Numbered from the stretch's first letter, positions 20,184 through 30,139 are shown. The stretch is DNA of 64,000 bases from Uliginosibacterium sp. (GCA_016718265.1 JADKDZ010000001.1:248001-312000), one strand, 5' to 3'. Program-made: numbers and translations. Notes: a model not told the origin generated them from the sequence alone.

Positions 20184-20518
20184 GAATTCCCCTCCCCACC
20201 CCGAACAGCCGATCAGCCATCCTTTCTCAACGGCAAAACCACGTCTTTCAGCAGGGTATATGTTTGCGCCAAAAGGGCAGGTCGCCCGCAAAACATCCTG
20301 CCGAAACCCCGCACACCGCAAGCCTTTCAGGCCAGCTAGCTCGAAGAACCATGGCCAGAGCGGGTCAGCGGGCGGGGTAGCTGCAGAGACTTGCTGGAAG
20401 CAGGTCCACAAGAACAGAAACGGGGAAGCAGCCCCGGTGCGATGCGGCCTGCCTGTGGTGCACAATCCACACGCGCGGCGCGCACCCCACAGGGCGGGCC
20501 TATCAGATCGCTCGCGGC
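20184..20518. other. 335-base gap between two binding-protein genes
   Basis: Purine-rich GGGAGGGG lies just before the ATG of the downstream gene (minus strand). I see no other gene, repeat or clear promoter. Confidence 0.4.
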
Positions 20519-21637
20519 TCAGCGAATGAACTTGCCGTTGCTGGAGATGATCGACAAGTCCACAAAGGTGGAACCGTTGTGGCTCTTCGGCGAGAAGCTC
20601 ACTGCAAACCCACCGACGTCAATCTTGCTGGCGTTCTCCAGCGCGGCGACGAAGCTCTCGCGCGTCGGCTCTTTCCCCGCGCGCTTGAGCCCTTCGACCA
20701 GCACCTTTGCCGCGATGAAGCCTTCCAGGCTGGTGAAGGACTGCTTGCCGTCCATTGCCTGACGATGTTCCTTGGCCACGTTAACGGCATCGCTCCACGG
20801 GAAAGGCACCACCTGGGAAATCGCCACGCCGTAGCCGTCTTCCTTCAACTCGTCACGCAGGTCATTGCTGCCGACAAAAGAAACATTCCAGAAATTGACG
20901 GTGGGCAGCGCTTTCTTCATCTCGCGGGTAAAGGCGGCACTGCCCTTGTAGGCGCTCACGATGATGACGGCTTCCGGCTTCGCGGCGGAAATCGTGGCCA
21001 CGGCTTTGGCGACGTCGGTCGAGTTCCGCTCGATCGTCGCTTTCACGAGTGGCGCCGCGCCGTGCTTGGTCATGGCCTGTTCTACCCCTTGCAGGCCGGC
21101 CTGCCCATACGCATCGTTCTGATACAGCACACCAATCCGCTTCAGCCCCTGGGGCTTGAGGTAATCCACAATCGCCGCCGTTTCATCGACATAGCTGGCG
21201 CGGATGTTGAAGATGTAGCGATTGAAGGGTTTGCGCAGCGATTCGGCACCCGAGAACGGCCCCACGAAGGGCACGCGGGCCTCGGAGAATATCGGCATGG
21301 CCGCATTGCTGGTCGCCGTGCCGACATAGCCGAACAGTGCGAAGACGTTTTCCTTCTCGAGCAGTTCGCGCGTGTTCTTCTCGGCACGCGCGGGCTCATA
21401 GGCGTCATCGAGGGCCACCAGGCGAATCTTTCGCCCATTGACCCCGCCGGCATCGTTCACGGTCTTGAAATAGGCCTCCGCCCCGGCTTTCAACTGCGTG
21501 CCGAGCGCGCCCGATGCACCGGAAAAAGCCGCCGACTGGCCAATGACAATTTCCTTGGCGCTGACACCCGTTTCAGCAAACGCATGGGAAACCAGCACAC
21601 ACCCACACACCATAACCAGCCAGGATTTGATCTTCAT
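20519..21637 (-). CDS. Branched-chain amino acid-type ABC substrate-binding protein (LivK family)
   Basis: 372 residues with a cleavable signal peptide (VMVCGCVLVSHAFAE). The type-I periplasmic fold is clear from IVIGQSAAFSGASGALGTQL, the family's ligand loop, then FALFGYVGTATSNAAMP and RIGVLYQNDAYGQAGLQGVE. Members bind amino acids, amides, short acids or aromatic compounds. No livHMGF transport genes are close. Such orphan binding proteins often serve a distant transporter or a sensor, and a sensor kinase lies 1.1 kb downstream in the same direction. Confidence 0.9.
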   Translation of the reverse strand: MKIKSWLVMVCGCVLVSHAFAETGVSAKEIVIGQSAAFSGASGALGTQLKAGAEAYFKTVNDAGGVNGRKIRLVALDDAYEPARAEKNTRELLEKENVFALFGYVGTATSNAAMPIFSEARVPFVGPFSGAESLRKPFNRYIFNIRASYVDETAAIVDYLKPQGLKRIGVLYQNDAYGQAGLQGVEQAMTKHGAAPLVKATIERNSTDVAKAVATISAAKPEAVIIVSAYKGSAAFTREMKKALPTVNFWNVSFVGSNDLRDELKEDGYGVAISQVVPFPWSDAVNVAKEHRQAMDGKQSFTSLEGFIAAKVLVEGLKRAGKEPTRESFVAALENASKIDVGGFAVSFSPKSHNGSTFVDLSIISSNGKFIR

Positions 21638-21980
21638 AGTTTCAACCAGGAAAATTCACACGTGTATAGATATAAAGTAGCAGGCCAATTGTAGCGGCAA
21701 AGCGCCTCTCCAGTGCGAAACACCCGCTTGGAGTTTCATGTCGCCGACGTACGGAGCGCATACCGGACGATGACAACGTGTGCAACCGGTCAGCGACAAC
21801 CACAAGCTCGCACCGGAGCCCCCGGACTTCCTCCCGCAAGGACAGCCCCTCACCCGGCAAGGGTACCGCCCGAATTGAGGCTGAAACTGACCGGGCGAAG
21901 TAGGCATGTTCTAATGCGGGTGACTGAGCAGGCGTTGTAGTAGTGCGCATCAAACCCGGCGTTCACCCCAGGAGAATTGC
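21638..21980. other. 343-base divergent intergenic region
   Basis: It lies between the LivK-like gene (minus) and a small membrane protein gene (plus), so it should hold two promoters. I see no clear operator or repeat. Confidence 0.4.
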
Positions 21981-22379
21981 ATGTCCTTTAAAGCAGTCAG
22001 TCTCGCGGCATCCGCGCTCTGCGGCACGCTATTCGTTTGCCTGCTACTCACGCCAGGCCTGATTTACTGGCTCTTCGGTGTCGAAAGCCATGCCACGGCC
22101 GATCTGCTCGCCAAGCGTGCAGCGATGCTATTCCTGGGCTTGGCTGTCTTGTCCTTCCTCGGGCGGAATGCGCCGTATTCCAGCCTTCGTCAAGCGGTAT
22201 CCGTCGCCATGGCAACGACCATGGCAGGGCTGATACTGGCGGGAATGTATGAATTCTTCATGGGGACCGCCGGTGTCGGAATTTGGTCAGCCATTGGCGG
22301 CGAAGCCTTGTTTCTATGCCTCTACCTGCATGTCTTGATCAAGGATACCCGGCTTGCCAAGGGTGACATCGCCAAGTAG
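21981..22379 (+). CDS. Hypothetical four-TM membrane protein
   Basis: 132 residues from the ATG at 21981 with AGGAG eight bases before it. Four hydrophobic segments: SLAASALCGTLFVCLLLTPG, AAMLFLGLAVLSFLG, AVSVAMATTMAGLILAGMY and GGEALFLCLYLHVLI. The short polar turns give an in-in topology. The layout resembles small DoxX-like or DUF-type inner-membrane proteins, but no signature is decisive. It appears to be a single-gene unit. Confidence 0.7.
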   Translation: MSFKAVSLAASALCGTLFVCLLLTPGLIYWLFGVESHATADLLAKRAAMLFLGLAVLSFLGRNAPYSSLRQAVSVAMATTMAGLILAGMYEFFMGTAGVGIWSAIGGEALFLCLYLHVLIKDTRLAKGDIAK

Positions 22380-22981
22380 AAGGGCGGGCCAGCCGAAGGC
22401 GTAACCCGCACTGCATGTCGAACGGGTTCTGAGCGGCCCGGCTCATTTCTCTCCGGTAAACCGATCAGCTGACGGTTTGGCGGGTGACGGCTGCGCCTAA
22501 CCCACCCTACAAAAACCTGCCCGCAGAGCCGCGCCCAGCTTGGTTCTCCAAAGGCATGCTTGAAGAAGCTTGCTGCGTGCGGCTTGCGAAGGCGTGCTGG
22601 CACGCTACGGTGTGCGTCTTTCACCGCCTGGGAGGTGCGCCATCCGGCAGGCTTGTCGGGACGGCTGCGATCGGCGAAACGCAACACGAGGGTAAAGCGC
22701 CGATCCGCGTGCGCGACGCGCACCCAAGTCTGTTTACAGCGATCACGCCCGCCACGGGGAGTCTTGATTTGCACGCGCCACGTGGCTAAGCTCAACCAGC
22801 GCTGCTCACGTGCGTGAGCGCTTTTCACTTTGAGGTTTGGATGTTGGACATTGCAGTAATCCGATAACCCGATCCCTGCGCTCGCTGGGCTATCAGGTTG
22901 TCGACGAACACAAATATTTGCAGGCGCCGCCGGGCGCTTGCTGCTTTTGTACGTTCAGATTACTGCGAATGGATTTTCAAC
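22380..22981. other. 600-base intergenic region upstream of rsgA
   Basis: It contains a copy of the GGGTGACGGCTGCGCCTAAC repeat at 22482-22513 and nothing else I can name. Open frames here lack ribosome sites and family-like residues. Confidence 0.5.
22482..22513. repeat. Second copy of the GACGGCTGCGCCTAACC repeat
   Basis: Matches 9717-9750 closely through GGCTGCGCCTAACC and then CCCTACAAA. Confidence 0.6.
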
Positions 22982-24103
22982 ATGACGACCTCCAAACACG
23001 AAACACCCTTTCTGCACGCCCTCGCCCAAGCTGGCGACGTGGCTGCCCCTGCACGCGAAGGCTTTACGCTGAGCGATGCGTCTTGCGTTGAGGGCGAGTC
23101 CATCGCCCGTGTGATCGCGGTCGATCGCGACCAGTACATCATCCGGGCCGGGGATCTTGAGTTGCCCGCCGAATTGACGGGGAGGCTGGTATACGCCAGC
23201 ACATCTTCGGAGAACTTGCCCTGCGTGGGTGACTGGGTTCGGGTGCGCTATTACGACGCCGGAACCCACGCGATCATTCACGGCGTTTTGCCAAGGGCAT
23301 CATTCCTCCGGCGCAGAAGACCCGGGACGAACAGCGCGTTCCAGATGATTGCGGCCAATATCGATGTGGCTTTCATTGTTCAGTCCTGCCACTTTGACTT
23401 CAATGTGCGCAGACTGGAACGTTATCTGGTGATGACGAGTGAATCGCATGTCGAGCCGGTGATCCTGCTGACCAAGTCTGATCTGGTCAGCCCTGAGGAA
23501 CTGGCGCAATTGACCGACAAGATCCGCCGGACTGGTATCGCGGCCCGCATGATCGCGCTCAGCAATCTCAGCGGAGAGGGGATTGATCAGATCCGCGATC
23601 TCATCCTGCCGGGAAAAACGTATTGCTTGCTCGGCTCATCCGGCGTGGGCAAAACAACGCTGATCAACCGTCTGATGGGCGATGCCGGATTGGAAACAAG
23701 CGCGGTAAGCCACACAGGCGAAGGGCGGCATACCACCACGCGGCGCCAGCTCTTTGTGCTCGCGCACGGCGGGCTATTGATCGATATGCCGGGAATGCGC
23801 GAATTGGGCATGATGGGTGTCAGCGAAGGCCTGGATGAGCGTTTCGCCGATATCCCGATGTACTCGCAGAAGTGCCGCTTTGCAGACTGAACGCACACGA
23901 GCGAGCCCGGCTGTGCGGTATTGAAGGCCATCGCGCAAGAGGATCTCGATGCCGAGCACTTCCAGAACTATCTGAAGCTTAAGAGGGAGGCAGAGTTCCA
24001 CGACATGTCCCATCTAGAGAAACGCAAGAAGGACCGCGCGTTCGGGAAGCTTGTCCATACAGCGAAGAAGGCCAAAGACGTGCGGAACGGAGGGAGGTCG
24101 TAA
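22982..24103 (+). CDS. rsgA: Ribosome small-subunit biogenesis GTPase RsgA, with an in-frame TGA at codon 303
   Basis: RsgA is a circularly permuted GTPase that checks late 30S maturation. From ATG 22982 it has an N-terminal OB-fold, the G4 motif TKSD, G1 GSSGVGKTTL and G3 DMPGMRELG. The zinc domain begins CRFAD and then meets TGA at 23888-23890. The same frame continues as THTSEPGCAVLKAIAQEDL to a normal end at 24103. The family reads Cys at the TGA position (CxFxDCxHxxEPGC), one of the zinc ligands. So either TGC became TGA and the protein is truncated at 302 residues, or the TGA is read through. A mutation or base error is the simplest view. Full length would be 373 residues. Confidence 0.88.
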
Positions 24104-24312
24104 CAAGCATCAATCCCCCGGCCAGACCGGGGGACGTCCCATCACGATTTGACTTGTTTTTGCCCGCTTGCGTCACGCAGCGCCGTGAAGTGACACGCTC
24201 CAGACCCAACACGCCGTCACCTTTCTTCTACGCTCTCCCCCATACTTCAAAGCTGATCGAATGCGCGATCTTCCATCCACGCTCACAGCGGTTCCTTCGT
24301 TCCGGACGCACC

Positions 24313-24846
24313 ATGCTCACACAGATTTTCTGTTCGATCCGACGCTTACTTGTGCCTGTCTTGCTCTTCGCTCTGGCCTGTCCCGCTGCACGGGCCGCCA
24401 CGCTGTGCCAGCCAGATGAGGTCGTCGTCTACCACTGCGCGCTGCGCGCCAGCCCCCAGGTGGTGTCGGTGTGCGCCTCGCCGGGGCTGACGCGGACGGT
24501 GGGCGGCCTGCAATTTCGCCAAGGAGCGCCTGGCATGCCAGTCGAACGGGTGTACCCGGCAGATCCGGCGGGCGCACAGGCCTTGTTCTTCTGGCAGGAG
24601 CGGCGGCCCTACCACAGCTCGCTGAAAGAGATCAGCTTCAGGTCTGAGGGCGTCGTGTATACCTTATCGGCCCTGGAAGGCGCGGCGGGCTTGAGTGGCA
24701 CAACGAAAGGCTTTCAGGGCGGAGAACTGCTGATCGAGAAAACCCGTGGCGGCGAGAAGCTGGCGCGCTTGAGCTGCGAGGCTTATCCGGAAGGCACGCT
24801 GGATCTTGCGGGCATCGTGACCGATGCCGCAGAGTTGGCGCCCTGA
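24313..24846 (+). CDS. Secreted hypothetical protein
   Basis: 177 residues. The signal peptide (RRLLVPVLLFALACPAARA) would be cut before ATLCQPD. The mature part has four Cys in the first 50 residues or so (LCQPDE, YHCALR, VVSVCASPG, and LSCEAYP near the end), suggesting two periplasmic disulfides. I do not recognise a named family; similar small secreted proteins are common in betaproteobacteria. The ATG at 24313 is chosen because the signal peptide starts there. A secreted glycosidase gene follows 135 bases on. Confidence 0.7.
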   Translation: MLTQIFCSIRRLLVPVLLFALACPAARAATLCQPDEVVVYHCALRASPQVVSVCASPGLTRTVGGLQFRQGAPGMPVERVYPADPAGAQALFFWQERRPYHSSLKEISFRSEGVVYTLSALEGAAGLSGTTKGFQGGELLIEKTRGGEKLARLSCEAYPEGTLDLAGIVTDAAELAP

Positions 24847-24981
24847 GCCGGCTGCACCGGAATTGAAGAAAGATGGGCAACTCAAACCCGCTTCTGGGTA
24901 TGGAAGCCGGTGGAGGGAGCCTGCAGAATCATGCGCTGTTTGTGACAACATCCAGCCAGACACCCTTAGGAGACGTTCATC

Positions 24982-26282
24982 GTGCTGACACGCCCGCAGT
25001 TTGCAAGGTTTGCATGCCTTGCTGCATTGAGCTTTGTTCCCGTGGCGCAAGGCGCCGATCCGGTCGGCCTCCGCGTCGACGCCAGCCAGCGCGGGCTGGA
25101 AGTGAACCGGCAGGTGACCGCAGGCTTCAATTTTGGCAACTGGATGAACATGGTGGAGTTCGGCAAGGCCATGCGCGAGAACGTGCCGCCGGGCACCCTG
25201 CGTTTTCCGGGAGGCAACGTGGGCGACGATCAGGACATGATCGAGCCGGTCATCGACCTGTTTGCAACGAATCTGGGCCTGCTCCAGACACCGGCGCCGG
25301 TGATCATCCAGACGCGCGTGTTTCAGGGGCGCACCGATGCGATCCCGAAGAATCGCCCGGAAGATGCAGCTTATGCGGCCAAGCTGGCCATCGAGCGCAA
25401 GCTGAACGTGGCCTACTGGCAGATCGGCAACGAGCCGGATCTGTTCGCGGTGACCCGTGGGGACAAGAGCTGGACCGCCGAGCGTTACTGTGAAGTCTTC
25501 CGCGCCCAGGCCACCGCCATCAAGGCCGTTGACCCGAATGCGAAGTTCGCGGGGCCCGGGGTGTCTGGTGCGGTGCCTTCTGCAGCAGAGTTTCTGGATG
25601 GTTTCGTGAAGGGTTGCGGCGACATCGTCGACCTGCTGACCTGGCACATCTACCCCACGAATGGCACCGGCACGGCTGAAGCCGCGCTGGCCAATATTTC
25701 CGAGCCCTCGCGCTGGTTCGCCGAACACCGCAAGACCTGGGCGGACCCGGTCAAGAATCCGCTGGGCCACCAACGCAAGATCAAGTTCGGCATGACGGAG
25801 TATGGCTTGTCGTGGCGCACCGATAACGCGATCTTCCTGGCGGACATGCCCGCGGCGATGTTTGCCACCGAGACCGCTTTGCGCATGGCGCGCGAGGGCC
25901 TGGATGCCGCCTACTACTTCGCGTATCAGGGCGTGGGCAATCACGGTCTGCTTGACGAGATGGGCATGCCGCGGCCGACGTTCTACGGCTTCCGCATGAT
26001 CGGCCAGCTCAAGGGCCACTTCGTCGAAGCTTCGAGCGATGACAAGGATGTATGGGTGTCAGCCGTGAGGACGGTAACAAGCTGAGCCTGATCGTCGTCA
26101 TGAACACCAGCACCGCGGCGCGACGCCTGCCCCTGAAGCTGGATGGCTGGAAGTTCGCCAAGGGTGAGTGGTTTGACCAGACCATCGTGGATAACGAGGC
26201 ACGGCTGCGCAAGCTCAAGAAGGGCGCCACAGCGACCCTGCCCGGACGCACCATGGCCCGGCTGGAGTTCGTGGCGAAGTAA
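24982..26282 (+). pseudogene. Secreted clan GH-A glycoside hydrolase (frameshifted near the C-terminus)
   Basis: Starts at GTG 24982 with GGAGA before it and a signal peptide (FACLAALSFVPVAQGA). The TIM-barrel shows an acid/base Glu in WQIGNEPDLF and a nucleophile Glu in GMTEYGLSW, the spacing of clan GH-A enzymes; GH79- or GH39/51-like members act on glucuronides or arabinoxylans. The frame must shift near 26063-26064, where WVSA should continue as REDGNKLSLIVV; one C seems to be missing. The trailing beta-domain then ends LEFVAK at 26282. Corrected length is about 433 residues. Exact substrate unknown. Confidence 0.75.
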
Positions 26283-26372
26283 GCGGCTGTACGATCTGTC
26301 GCGAGAGGCCGTCGCGCCGCCAGGCGCAACGGCCTACCGAATCCCTGTGATCTCTTCCTCTGGGCTCTCGTG

Positions 26373-27212
26373 ATGTCTGAGCTTGCCTGCGAGACCGACT
26401 GGCGGCAACGCATCCTGATCGGTGGTTTCGCCCCTGCCACCCTGCATGACTGGCCGGGCCGGCAGACGGCCACCATCTTCCTGCGCGGCTGCCCCTGGCG
26501 CTGCGCCTACTGCCACAACCCGCAGTTGCAACGACGCGGGCGCGAGCCTGGCCTGTGCTGGGCGGACATCGAAGCAAGGCTAAACGACCCGCGTTCCGCC
26601 CTTGAAGGGGTGGTGTTCTCCGGCGGCGAAGCCTGTGTTGATCGCCATTTGCCCGATGCCATCGCCGCGGTCGCGGCCATGGGCTTCCGCGTCGGGCTGC
26701 ATACCAATGGCGCCTATCCCGACCGTCTGGCCGCCATCCTGCCTTTACTCGACTGGGTCGGCTTCGATCTCAAAACCGATTACGACCACTACGACACCCT
26801 CACCGGCGTCCCGGGCAGCGGCGCTCGGGCGAGCGAAAGCGCCCGCCTGGTCGTTGCCAGCGGCGTCGAACACGAGTTTCGCCTCACCTGGCACCACAGC
26901 ATCATGACGGAAGAGGCGGCTTTGCTCGCCGGGCATTTTGCGCATCACCTGGGCGCACGGCGCTTCGTGTTGCAGCAATTCCGGCCCGAGGGCTTGCGGC
27001 CGGATGCGCAGCCCGGCGTCAGCGACGTGCCCATGCACTTGATTGCGGCGCTGGCGGCGCTGTTTGAAGACTTCGCGCTCCGCCGCGAGCTCTGCGGCTT
27101 GGCCGAGCCGCTCGCGTGCGTGCCAGAACGCATCCCAAACGAGAACACCGACCGCTCGGCGATCACTTCCGCCCCAGCAGACGATCAATCTCGGCCATTT
27201 GATCAGCACTGA
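26373..27212 (+). CDS. Radical SAM activating protein, NrdG-like (anaerobic ribonucleotide reductase activase)
   Basis: About 279 residues. FLRGCPWRCAYCHNPQLQ carries the CxxxCxxC motif for the [4Fe-4S] cluster that splits S-adenosylmethionine. VVFSGGEACVDRHLPDAI is the GGE motif, and FDLKTDYDHYDTLTG and VASGVEHEFRLTWH match NrdG-type activases. The family makes the glycyl radical of a partner enzyme under anoxia. No nrdD lies beside it, which is unusual. The start is ATG 26373; GTG 26370 is possible. The C-terminal 35 residues beyond the core look unconserved. Confidence 0.82.
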   Translation: MSELACETDWRQRILIGGFAPATLHDWPGRQTATIFLRGCPWRCAYCHNPQLQRRGREPGLCWADIEARLNDPRSALEGVVFSGGEACVDRHLPDAIAAVAAMGFRVGLHTNGAYPDRLAAILPLLDWVGFDLKTDYDHYDTLTGVPGSGARASESARLVVASGVEHEFRLTWHHSIMTEEAALLAGHFAHHLGARRFVLQQFRPEGLRPDAQPGVSDVPMHLIAALAALFEDFALRRELCGLAEPLACVPERIPNENTDRSAITSAPADDQSRPFDQH

Positions 27213-28158
27213 GAGGGCCGTGTTGCAGGGCGCCGGCGAGGTCTTCAACCTGCTTCACGCTCTTGAAGCCGGGCACCGGGATCGTGTGGGGGCCCCGTGC
27301 AAAAATCCAGGCCAAGGCGCCCTGCACCAGGCTGCGCCCCTTGCTGCTCAAGATCTCGCGAATCGCGGCCAACGCATCGAGGAATTCCTGCCGCGGTTTG
27401 CCGTCTTTGAAGAAGGCCACCCAGGCGTGCCCCGCGCCACGCACGTCATCCTTGCCGATAAAGCTCTCGGCGGTGAATTTGCCACTCAAGAAGCCCATCG
27501 CCAGCGGCGAGCGGTTGATGCTCGCCAGATCATGCTTACGGCAAAAGTCGAGCAGTTCGGGGGAATCCTGCAGCACGTTGAGATTCATTTCGATCGCGCT
27601 GCAATGGGGCATGGTCGCAAACCAGCTCGCGCATTCGAGCAGATCGGTGCTCCAGCCAAAGCTGCCGATTTTTCCCTCTTTGACCAGCGCTTCAAGGGTA
27701 TCGGCCACCTGCTCAGCCTCTTCGCGCTGCGTAAGCTGCCAGACGTGGAGCAGGTACATGTCGATGTAATCGGTATCCAGGCGGCGTAACGAAGCCTCGC
27801 AAGCCTTGCGGATGTAGGCCGGGCTGACGTCAGTGCCGGTAATCTCGCGCTTCTGCTCGTCGGGCACGTAACCGAACTTGGTGATGATGAAGGCTTGGTC
27901 GCGAACACCCTTGAAGGCCTCGCCAATCACCCGCTCGCTGTGGCCCGCGCCATAGGCATCCGAGGTATCGAAGACGTTGATCCCCAGGTCCAGCGCACGA
28001 CGTAGCGCACGAATCGATTCTGCATCGTCGGCCTGGCCGTAGCCGTCCTGGCGGCCATCCAGAAGAAACGGGCCACCAATTGGCCAACAGCCCAAGCCCA
28101 TGGCGCTGACTTCAATTCCCGGCCGAACCAAGGTCCTGCGCGCAGTTTGTTCACTCAT
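27163..28158 (-). CDS. Aldo/keto reductase
   Basis: 331 residues, NADPH-dependent oxidoreductase of the AKR barrel family. The catalytic tetrad is visible: Asp and Tyr in FDTSDAYGAGHSERV, Lys in IITKFGYV and His in MYLLHVWQLTQ. The late block GALAWIFARGPHTIPVPGFK is the cofactor end. The start is chosen at 28158 because AGAGGA sits six bases before it; another ATG at 28164 is too close. Its 3' end overlaps the nrdG-like gene tail by 50 bases, convergent. It faces the MocR gene across 500 bases. Confidence 0.9.
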   Translation of the reverse strand: MSEQTARRTLVRPGIEVSAMGLGCWPIGGPFLLDGRQDGYGQADDAESIRALRRALDLGINVFDTSDAYGAGHSERVIGEAFKGVRDQAFIITKFGYVPDEQKREITGTDVSPAYIRKACEASLRRLDTDYIDMYLLHVWQLTQREEAEQVADTLEALVKEGKIGSFGWSTDLLECASWFATMPHCSAIEMNLNVLQDSPELLDFCRKHDLASINRSPLAMGFLSGKFTAESFIGKDDVRGAGHAWVAFFKDGKPRQEFLDALAAIREILSSKGRSLVQGALAWIFARGPHTIPVPGFKSVKQVEDLAGALQHGPLSADQMAEIDRLLGRK

Positions 28159-28206
28159 CTTCATTCCTCTATTTGTTCGCAAATCGTGTCAAGGTTTCAT
28201 CAAGCA

Positions 28207-28243
28207 CTGCCTGAAGAGGCTTATGGGGCGGCCTTCTTCAGGC
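28207..28243. repeat. Stem-loop TGCCTGAAGA...TCTTCAGGCA, copy 1
   Basis: Ten-base perfect stem 28207-28216 with 28234-28243. An identical stem lies at 30140-30176, after the mocR-type gene, so the pair brackets that gene. Confidence 0.55.
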
Positions 28244-28340
28244 ATGCCGAAGCCGCAGCCGGAAGGCTGTGCAAAGCCTTCCGTGGGGCGCAAAGCGGAA
28301 GGGCCGGGGATGAGGGCTCGCTTTTGAACTACGGTTTTCA

Positions 28341-28515
28341 GGATCAGTTAAGCGGCTGTTCATGATCTCTTCTTTGTCATTTATTCACCCTTCGACAAGC
28401 TCAGTGCGAACGGTTTATGGGACACGCCGAGGCTGAGAACCCCGTTCGTGCTGAGCTTGTCGAAGCATGAACGGGCGCCCGAGTCGCACTTTGCGAGATC
28501 GTGAACAGCCTCTAA
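28341..28515. repeat. Inverted-repeat element D with inner CTTCGACAAGCTCAG palindrome
   Basis: Outer arms 28349-28369 and 28495-28515 are near-perfect inverses (TAAGCGGCTGTTCATGATCTC type). Inside, 28390-28413 pairs with 28442-28465 as CTTCGACAAGCTCAG against CTGAGCTTGTCGAAG. Its left flank, at 28327-28346, matches 10711-10730. It occupies most of the gap between the aldo/keto reductase and MocR genes. Confidence 0.7.
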
Positions 28516-28667
28516 GGAGTTCGTATTCTTCCAGCCATGCGGAGCCATCGAAATATCCGCTATCGCGATATTTCAATAGATCCACTTATCGAGTGACGCC
28601 GAAGCGGAATGGCTGCCTATACTCTGCTGGTCTCATTCAATGAATCTGCGGTCGCCACCCAGCCATC

Positions 28668-30131
28668 ATGTATCTGCCGCTTGACCCGAAGACCGGCCCA
28701 CTTTTCCGCCAGATCGAGCAGCAGCTGCGCGAGCAGATTGAAGAAGGACGCTATCCGCCCGGCGCGCGGCTCCCGTCCACCCGCCAGCTTGCTGAAGAAC
28801 TCGGCGTCAGCCGGATCACGGTGAAGAATGCCTATGCCGAGCTGGAGAGCGATGGCCTGATCGGCCCGCGCGAGGGCAGTGGCACGTATGTGCTGCCGCC
28901 CTGCTGCCTGTGCGAAGCGGGTACTGAAGACGAGGCAGGCCAGACCTGGCCGCTGTGGCAAGTCGAGGCGCTGGCGCAGAACCCGCCGCCGCCCACGGAG
29001 CGCCCGCCGCTTGGCGACGGCCACCCGGCACCCGTTGATTTCACCGGTGCCGGCGACCCGCGCCTGTTTCCGGCACGGGAATTCATGCAGACAATGGCCG
29101 CGGTCATCCGCCACGACGGCGCCGAGGTGCTCGGCTATGGCCCACTGCAGCAGCAGTGCCCGTCCCTGCGGCACACCATCGCGCAGATGCTGACCAACAA
29201 CGGCATCCTCTGCACCGAGGATGAAATCCTGCTCACCACCGGCTCGCAACAAGCACTGGCCCTGGTCTGCCACGCGCTGCTCAAGCGTGGCGATGCGGTG
29301 CTGGTGGAAGACCCCAGCTACAACTTCGCGCTGGCGCTTTTCCGCACCCTGGGCCTCAAGCTGATCGGCGTGCCGGTCGATGCCGAAGGCATGTGCGTGG
29401 AGCTGATCGAGCCGCTGCTGCAGAAGCATCGCCCGCGCCTGATCTACACCATGCCGAATTTCCAGAACCCGACCGGCGCCTGCCTGAGCGGCGAGCGGCG
29501 GCGGCAACTGCTGGCACTCGCCGATCGCTACAACATCCCGATTCTCGAAGACGACTATGCCGGCGATCTGCGCTACGAGGGCCGCGCCCAGCCCGCGATC
29601 AAGCGGCTTGATCCGGGCGGGCGGGTGATCTACGTCGGCAGCTTCTCCAAGATGCTGATGCCGGGCTTGCGCGTGGGTTACCTCCTGGCCGAGGGGCCGA
29701 TCCGCGGCATCCTGGCCCGCCACAAACGGGTGACCGACCTCGCCACCTCGCCGTTGATCCTGCGCGCGCTGGAACACTTCATGAGCATCGGGCGCTACCA
29801 GGCCCATCTGCGCCGTGCCGGGCGGGCCTATGGTAAGCGACGCGACGCCCTGCTCGCTGCGATCCGCCGCCACCTGCCCGCCAGCGTGAGAATCGAGGCG
29901 CCGCAAGGCGGCCTCTTCGCCTGGCTGCAGCTCCCCGCGGGCATCGACGCCGAAGCCTTGCTCGATCAAGCTCGCCGCAGCGGTGTGCTGTTCGCCCCCG
30001 GCAGCCGCTTCTTCATCGAGCCCGCTAAGGGGCTGCGCTTCATCCGCCTGAACTTCGCCACCCGCACACCAGACGAAATCGATCTCGGCATCGCACGCCT
30101 CGCCCAAGCCCTCAAGGCCTCCCAGCCCTGA
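28668..30131 (+). CDS. MocR/PdxR-family transcriptional regulator (GntR HTH plus aminotransferase domain)
   Basis: 487 residues. The N-terminal winged helix (residues 1-75) shows RLPSTRQLAEELGVSRITVK. A linker leads to a fold-type-I aminotransferase domain from about 115, with the PLP-binding Lys in YVGSFSKMLMPGLRVGY. The family senses PLP or amino compounds and controls a neighbouring gene; here the divergent aldo/keto reductase is the natural target, though the gap is filled by repeats. Start ATG 28668. A hairpin at 30140-30176 follows the stop. Confidence 0.9.
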   Translation: MYLPLDPKTGPLFRQIEQQLREQIEEGRYPPGARLPSTRQLAEELGVSRITVKNAYAELESDGLIGPREGSGTYVLPPCCLCEAGTEDEAGQTWPLWQVEALAQNPPPPTERPPLGDGHPAPVDFTGAGDPRLFPAREFMQTMAAVIRHDGAEVLGYGPLQQQCPSLRHTIAQMLTNNGILCTEDEILLTTGSQQALALVCHALLKRGDAVLVEDPSYNFALALFRTLGLKLIGVPVDAEGMCVELIEPLLQKHRPRLIYTMPNFQNPTGACLSGERRRQLLALADRYNIPILEDDYAGDLRYEGRAQPAIKRLDPGGRVIYVGSFSKMLMPGLRVGYLLAEGPIRGILARHKRVTDLATSPLILRALEHFMSIGRYQAHLRRAGRAYGKRRDALLAAIRRHLPASVRIEAPQGGLFAWLQLPAGIDAEALLDQARRSGVLFAPGSRFFIEPAKGLRFIRLNFATRTPDEIDLGIARLAQALKASQP

Positions 30132-30139
30132 AAAACACC

